A model generated the notes under the pieces. The model was not told where the DNA came from. It saw only the letters and a list, made by a program, of their open reading frames with translations, and did not search any database. The position numbers and the translations under genes are program-made. From Candidatus Thorarchaeota archaeon (GTDB lineage Archaea; Asgardarchaeota; Thorarchaeia; Thorarchaeales; Thorarchaeaceae): a DNA stretch of 9,974 nt. Positions 6,753-9,974 of this stretch are shown here, piece after piece; position 1 is the first letter of the stretch; each line of letters opens with the position of its first letter. The stretch covers positions 1-9,974 of the forward strand of contig DAOWDY010000044.1 in NCBI GenBank assembly GCA_030638785.1, written 5' to 3'.

Positions 6753-6782
6753 GATATCCTTTTACTATTAGAAGTGGTAAGT

Positions 6783-7319
6783 ATGACTGAGATTGCTGAG
6801 TGGAATGATGCAATTACCTATGAGAAATTTATAGAGAGCGCCAGAGAGAATGTTGAACTCATGAAGGCAAGATTAACTGACTTTCCTATGAATGATATAG
6901 ATGAAGGAGCCCTTCGCAACATTCAGAACACGATCAATATCTTAGTGATTGGCACCGACCGCTGTAATGACACTGCAGGCAATCTTCCAGTTCTTGTTAA
7001 AATGGCCTCTTATTCTGCCAATGTAGAGGTGAGGATTCTGGATAGTGACAAACATGCGCGTTTTCACCAGCAGTTCCGTGTGAACGGAAAACGAAAGACT
7101 CCTGTTGTACTATTTCTTAGTTCTGAGCTCAATGAACTCTGCCGTTGGATTGAGCGACCAAACGCAGTCTATCAATTTGTTATTGAGAAGAGTCTGTCAA
7201 TGAATGATAAAAAAGGAACTCTGAGAAAATTGTATAGCGATCCAGAGATTTTGCGTCAGAGTTTGGGCGAGTTAATGCCGCTCCTGATACGTTCTGACCT
7301 CCTGCTAGGACGCAAGTAA
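6783..7319 (+). CDS. Thioredoxin-fold protein with single-cysteine (CxxT) active site
   Basis: The protein has 178 residues from ATG 6783; an in-frame GTG three codons earlier is possible. The layout fits the thioredoxin_9-type family: an N-terminal helical part ('TYEKFIESARENVELMKARL', 12-31), then the strand 'INILVIGTDRCNDTAGNLPVL' (51-71), the strand 'VEVRILDSD' (81-89), and 'GKRKTPVVLFL' (102-112) with the expected cis-Pro at 107. Relatives usually carry 'WCPDC'; here the site reads 'RCNDT', so Cys61 remains and the resolving cysteine is Thr64. Ordinary dithiol reductase activity is therefore unlikely. A monothiol, glutaredoxin-like or binding role is possible, also given Cys120 far from the site. 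It leads a plus-strand run that ends with PriL. Its stop is two bases before the next ORF. Confidence 0.75.
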   Translation: MTEIAEWNDAITYEKFIESARENVELMKARLTDFPMNDIDEGALRNIQNTINILVIGTDRCNDTAGNLPVLVKMASYSANVEVRILDSDKHARFHQQFRVNGKRKTPVVLFLSSELNELCRWIERPNAVYQFVIEKSLSMNDKKGTLRKLYSDPEILRQSLGELMPLLIRSDLLLGRK

Positions 7320-7321
7320 AG

Positions 7322-7522
7322 ATGGACCATTCAGGAGAACATAGCTATCACGACTCTGAAAGGGTTAAGTACATTGCAAAGAAAAGAGCTTCTCACAAAT
7401 GTAAACACTCCTTGGGTGAGATTGAGGATATTCTTTCGAGCGCTGGAGCTTCATCAATATCGTCAATAGTCATCAATGAAATCCGTGCAGTAGTAGTAGG
7501 GATAAAAAGGATTCATGTATAA
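7322..7522 (+). CDS. Small hypothetical protein (66 residues)
   Basis: This ORF begins two bases after the thioredoxin-like gene stops and ends 17 bases before the zinc-ribbon gene. The protein is basic and polar at first ('KYIAKKRASHKCKHSLGEIE'), followed by a more hydrophobic, strand-like end ('SISSIVINEIRAVVVGIKRI'). I do not recognise it. It has one cysteine and no membrane segment. In favour of a real gene are its fit between neighbours and the absence of a competing frame. Against it are the lack of a ribosome binding site and the short length. Alternatively the stretch is a non-coding spacer. Confidence 0.42.
   Translation: MDHSGEHSYHDSERVKYIAKKRASHKCKHSLGEIEDILSSAGASSISSIVINEIRAVVVGIKRIHV
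7501..7509 (+). promoter_or_regulatory. Candidate TATA box ahead of the zinc-ribbon gene and priL
   Basis: GATAAAAAG is centred about 36 bases upstream of ATG 7540. A transcript from here would have a leader of about ten bases and could carry both the zinc-ribbon gene and priL. It lies inside the end of the preceding small ORF. Confidence 0.3.
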
Positions 7523-7539
7523 TAACAGGATGAAACGAA

Positions 7540-7740
7540 ATGACGCCAAATCGTAAGAGTTCTCCATGGGCGTTCGAAGATGCTGAATTATTATGCCCCC
7601 ACTGTTCAAGTAATCGCATTCACAGGATTTTCGACAGATATCTTATCTCCAGAGGTGTACAGGCCTTCGAGTGCGCATCATGCGGCAAACGTTTTTACGA
7701 CCGAGATATTGATGACTATCGTCCCACATTCGTTAGATAA
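7540..7740 (+). CDS. Small zinc-ribbon protein
   Basis: The protein has 66 residues. Two CxxC knuckles, 'CPHC' (Cys19, Cys22) and 'CASC' (Cys45, Cys48), are 22 residues apart, and the second is followed by 'GKRFYDRD'. This is a classic zinc ribbon, as found in archaeal transcription factors, small regulators, ribosome-linked proteins and some transposase N-termini. No transposase domain follows, so a stand-alone nucleic-acid- or protein-binding role is more likely. The gene lies 37 bases upstream of priL on the same strand, with which it may be co-transcribed; a link to primase is inferred from position only. No ribosome binding site of note precedes ATG 7540. Confidence 0.75.
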   Translation: MTPNRKSSPWAFEDAELLCPHCSSNRIHRIFDRYLISRGVQAFECASCGKRFYDRDIDDYRPTFVR

Positions 7741-7765
7741 TTAGGGGCAATATGCACTACACTAA

Positions 7766-7769
7766 GGTG
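7766..7769 (+). promoter_or_regulatory. Shine-Dalgarno-like site of priL
   Basis: GGTG (in AAGGTGC) lies eight bases upstream of ATG 7778. It supports this start and suggests that priL is translated from a leadered, possibly polycistronic, mRNA rather than a leaderless one. Confidence 0.45.
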
Positions 7770-7777
7770 CAAGAACC

Positions 7778-8899
7778 ATGTCAACAAGACTTCAGCTCCT
7801 CAGATATCCCTTCTCCAGCGAGTCAAGGCAGAACACTCAACGTCTAGCACGTGATATTGGAGACCTAATCACCATCGTAGAGGATGCAGATGATAACTAC
7901 GTTGTACGCGAAGCTGAGAATCGAGTCTTTGCTGCTCTAGAACAGAAAGAGATTGCTACAGTTAACTCAAATCGTGACTACGACTTTCTAATCTACCAGA
8001 CTGCACGTTTGATTGTAGAAAAGATTGGGGACAACCGACTGAAGCAATACCAAGCTGAAGCAGAATCCAAGGCTGTAAACAAGAATCTTAGTAAGGAACG
8101 AGATGAATTTGTCATCGATCTCATTCATAGGGCATTCCAATGGGATATTGATTTCATAGGTCAGAAGGGGTACAAGGCTTCCCTTCCCCATTACCTACAG
8201 AGCTTCGATGCACTCATGCCGTTTGAGAACTTCCTCGAAGTTGCCCCCCGGTTTCATTCGGATGAGTGGAAGCTGGTGAATCGATATGTTGAGAGTGGTC
8301 TAGTTCCAATCAGAAAGTCCGAGTTCTACAGACTCATTGCAGAGAAATTCAAGGTTCTCATACTGCAGAGCAGTATTCAGGTTCCCCCTCTACCCAAGAA
8401 CTTGACTCATGCAGTTCAGCAAATAGAGTCGGAGCTTCGCACCAAGCTGAAGAAGACTGAGCCAATCAAGTTCACCATGAAGACTGTGAATGCATTTCCA
8501 CCATGTATCTCTGCGATGCATGAATCCGCTTTACAAGGGAAGAACCTCTCACATGAGGCACGATTCACCTTGGCATCATTCTTGTTGAAGATAGGCATGA
8601 CACAAGATGAGGTGTTTGGAATATTCAAAGCAGCTCCAGACTTTGTTAGGGGACTTGCTGAGTATCAGGTCCGACATATTGCTAGTAAGTCTGGGGGAGA
8701 AGGTTATACTCCTCCTTCATGTAGAAAGATGCAAGGAAACAGTCTTTGTCCAGTTTATCTTGGTACTGCCATAGATCCTCTGTGCGAGTACATCGTCCAT
8801 CCACTCAGTTTCTATCAAACACGTGCATGGGAGATATCGAAGAACGTGCAGAGCCACTCGTGGTACGCCCAAAAAATGACAAAACGTCAATCTTTCTAG
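7778..8899 (+). CDS. priL: DNA primase large subunit PriL (Fe-S)
   Basis: The 373-residue protein is near the usual archaeal PriL length. With the catalytic small subunit PriS, not in this window, it makes RNA primers for DNA replication. The N-terminal part is helical and acidic ('TIVEDADDNYVVREAENRVF'), and the middle contains the family block 'YKASLPHYLQSF' (132-143). The C-terminal domain holds the four cysteines that bind the 4Fe-4S cluster: Cys243 ('FPPCISAM'), Cys315 ('TPPSCRKM'), Cys324 ('SLCPV') and Cys336 ('DPLCEYI'), followed by 'HPLSFYQTR'. All four are present, so the protein should be functional. Start ATG 7778 has a Shine-Dalgarno-like site. It converges with the OGG-like gene; the stop codons are eight bases apart and lie within a shared inverted repeat. 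Confidence 0.94.
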   Translation: MSTRLQLLRYPFSSESRQNTQRLARDIGDLITIVEDADDNYVVREAENRVFAALEQKEIATVNSNRDYDFLIYQTARLIVEKIGDNRLKQYQAEAESKAVNKNLSKERDEFVIDLIHRAFQWDIDFIGQKGYKASLPHYLQSFDALMPFENFLEVAPRFHSDEWKLVNRYVESGLVPIRKSEFYRLIAEKFKVLILQSSIQVPPLPKNLTHAVQQIESELRTKLKKTEPIKFTMKTVNAFPPCISAMHESALQGKNLSHEARFTLASFLLKIGMTQDEVFGIFKAAPDFVRGLAEYQVRHIASKSGGEGYTPPSCRKMQGNSLCPVYLGTAIDPLCEYIVHPLSFYQTRAWEISKNVQSHSWYAQKMTKRQSF

Positions 8900-8928
8900 A
8901 CCAGTAGTTATACTCTATCTGATCTAGA
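8871..8928 (-). terminator. Hairpin plus T tracts, likely terminator of the OGG-like gene
   Basis: TCTAGACCAG (8895-8904) and CTGATCTAGA (8919-8928) are inverted copies with one mismatch, around a 14-base loop. In minus-strand RNA the odd pair becomes G-U, giving an unbroken ten-pair stem that includes the stop codon region of the glycosylase gene. Downstream on that strand come TTTT (8884-8881) and TTTTTT (8876-8871), the T tracts typical of archaeal termination. On the plus strand the stem has a C-A mismatch and no T run follows, so the signal favours the minus strand. Confidence 0.5.
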
Positions 8929-9741
8929 ATAATAGTAGAGATACTCCTGTGCATATCCCGCATATTTACCAAAGTAGGTCCTTGCAGCCTCTGATTTCTT
9001 CTGATAGGATTTCCCTGCTTCTGTAAAGATTCCATATCGCTGCTGAATGACACGCTCAATCCAGACATCAATAGGGAATGCCTCAAGATGTCCTACAGAG
9101 AATAGACAGACACAGTCTGCAACCTTGTTTCCAACCCCGTGAAGAGTCTTAAGCTTCGAGTGTGCCGACTGATAAGAGAGAGTCTTCAACCCTTCGAGGT
9201 CAATCTCTCCGTTCAGAATAGAGTCGGTAGAGCGTTTGATAAAATCCGCTCTCCATGCTAATCCCAATGAGTTGAGAACATTCTCGTCTATATCACAGAG
9301 CTGTTGGGGTGTAGGCATACCGAAATAGGACTTGCCTCGCAGTTCGAACTCAGAACCACAACTCTTTCTGATTCGCTGGACCATTGTCTTGATGGCTGGA
9401 ATACCTTTCCAAGTCGCGCAGAGAAATGAAACAAGGCATGGATAGACCGGATCATGGATGATTCTGAGACTTGGTGCAAAGTTGATACTCTCTTTCATGA
9501 ACTTGTCTTTTGCTATCTTCTTCTGAATTTCAAGAAGTGGATCATCCAACCTGAAGAGTTCTGTGAGGTCTACTCTTCCTTCTGATGCCTCCCATCTCAG
9601 AATGTCATCTTCCTGTTCAACATAGACTGCTTGACCAATATCTGCATTGACATATCCGTCTCCCTCAGGAACCCAGCAGAACGTTTGCCCACACTCAATA
9701 GTGTCCTTTAGGCTGAAGTTGGATACCTTCAGTTCTTTCAT
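8908..9741 (-). CDS. OGG1/AlkA-superfamily DNA glycosylase (8-oxoguanine DNA glycosylase-like)
   Basis: The 277-residue protein fits the OGG1 family. The N-terminal domain carries 'IECGQTFCW' (15-23), matching the 'SGQSFRW' block of OGG1. 'SFLCATWKGIPAIKTMVQRI' (105-124) matches the helix that holds the Asn-Asn-Asn wedge in human OGG1. The helix-hairpin-helix 'LHGVGNKVADCVCLFSVGHL' (200-219) contains the catalytic Lys206, and 'FPIDVWIERV' gives the catalytic Asp225. A bifunctional glycosylase/AP-lyase is expected, removing 8-oxoguanine or related oxidised purines. The wedge asparagines are Trp111, Lys112 and Gly113 here, so the substrate or opposite-base choice may differ. ATG 9741 is preceded by AGGT on the minus strand. 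It lies eight bases after the stop of an upstream gene and is probably co-transcribed with it. Confidence 0.9.
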   Translation of the reverse strand: MKELKVSNFSLKDTIECGQTFCWVPEGDGYVNADIGQAVYVEQEDDILRWEASEGRVDLTELFRLDDPLLEIQKKIAKDKFMKESINFAPSLRIIHDPVYPCLVSFLCATWKGIPAIKTMVQRIRKSCGSEFELRGKSYFGMPTPQQLCDIDENVLNSLGLAWRADFIKRSTDSILNGEIDLEGLKTLSYQSAHSKLKTLHGVGNKVADCVCLFSVGHLEAFPIDVWIERVIQQRYGIFTEAGKSYQKKSEAARTYFGKYAGYAQEYLYYYSRSDRV

Positions 9742-9749
9742 GTTCTGAC

Positions 9750-9974
9750 CTACTCTACAACTCTTCTCAACTGTTCAAGATAACCAGTGATCTTCTCAGT
9801 AGGCTCCATCCTCCTGAGCAAGGAAAGAGCATCCAGATAATGGGCATTGGCCTTTTGTTGGACGCCTGTTTCAATGATTTCATCTACAAATTTGCTTAAT
9901 GCATACAGATGGACATCAAGTGCCTTCTGTGTTAGGGTTTCTAGGTCAACTTTCCAATCCTTCAGAAGCCTAAG
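9750..9974 (-). CDS. C-terminal part of an unidentified helical protein (start beyond window)
   Basis: I translated this by hand: the frame is open from the window edge for 74 codons to a TAG at 9750-9752. The piece reads as alternating helices ('LETLTQKALDVHLYALSKFV', then 'KANAHYLDALSLLRRMEPTE') and ends 'LEQLRRVVE'. Only one Met (in 'RRMEP') lies inside, close to the end, so the true start is outside. I do not recognise the family. The stop is eight bases before the OGG-like start, so the two genes are probably one operon. The frame is well supported; the function is not. Confidence 0.65.
   Translation of the reverse strand, partial: LRLLKDWKVDLETLTQKALDVHLYALSKFVDEIIETGVQQKANAHYLDALSLLRRMEPTEKITGYLEQLRRVVE

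Noticed and set aside
6758..6768. TATA-like CCTTTTACTAT upstream of the thioredoxin-like gene
   Set aside because: It is centred about 20 bases from the ATG, too close for a transcript that includes the start codon.
7540..7740. Zinc-ribbon gene as an IS-element transposase fragment
   Set aside because: No catalytic transposase region, terminal inverted repeats or target duplication were seen around it, and the short frame is intact from start to stop.

Overview
The window looks archaeal, most likely from an Asgard archaeon (Thorarchaeota/Lokiarchaeota type); this placement is inferred, not proven. Direct signs are an archaeal/eukaryotic-type primase large subunit with its four Fe-S cysteines, a DUF763 protein, an Lrp/AsnC regulator, tight gene packing, and TATA-like boxes about 26-27 bases upstream of start codons, as expected for leaderless archaeal transcripts. 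The leucine-rich-repeat protein, with its 24-residue 'IDLTPLxxCxxLxxLxLxxNxL' unit, is of a kind I associate with Asgard genomes. No rRNA, tRNA, CRISPR array, insertion sequence or phage gene was seen.

Layout: (1) Positions 1-381, minus: the N-terminal 127 residues of an Lrp/AsnC regulator, cut by the window edge. (2) Positions 587-3697, plus: three tightly packed genes. They encode a six-helix membrane protein, a secreted and membrane-anchored serine hydrolase of the beta-lactamase/PBP fold, and a cytosolic radical SAM protein. An LRR protein follows at 3751-4368. (3) Positions 4370-6648, minus: a DUF763 helix-hairpin-helix protein, a cysteine-rich DUF3795 protein and an AlkD-type DNA glycosylase, each with its own plausible TATA box. 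(4) Positions 6783-8899, plus: a thioredoxin-fold protein that has lost its second active-site cysteine, a 66-residue ORF of unknown function, a 66-residue zinc-ribbon protein, and PriL. (5) Positions 8908-9974, minus: an OGG1-family DNA glycosylase preceded by the C-terminal end of an unidentified helical protein.

The right half is rich in DNA maintenance: AlkD (alkylated bases), an OGG1-like enzyme (oxidised bases), primase, and DUF763, whose HhH motif suggests but does not prove DNA binding. The thioredoxin-like and DUF3795 proteins could add a redox or metal theme. I see no clear new defence or mobile system. The most testable oddities are changed key residues in the thioredoxin-like and OGG-like proteins, a hairpin spanning the convergent stop codons of priL and the glycosylase gene, and the uncharacterised membrane protein/serine hydrolase/radical SAM cluster.
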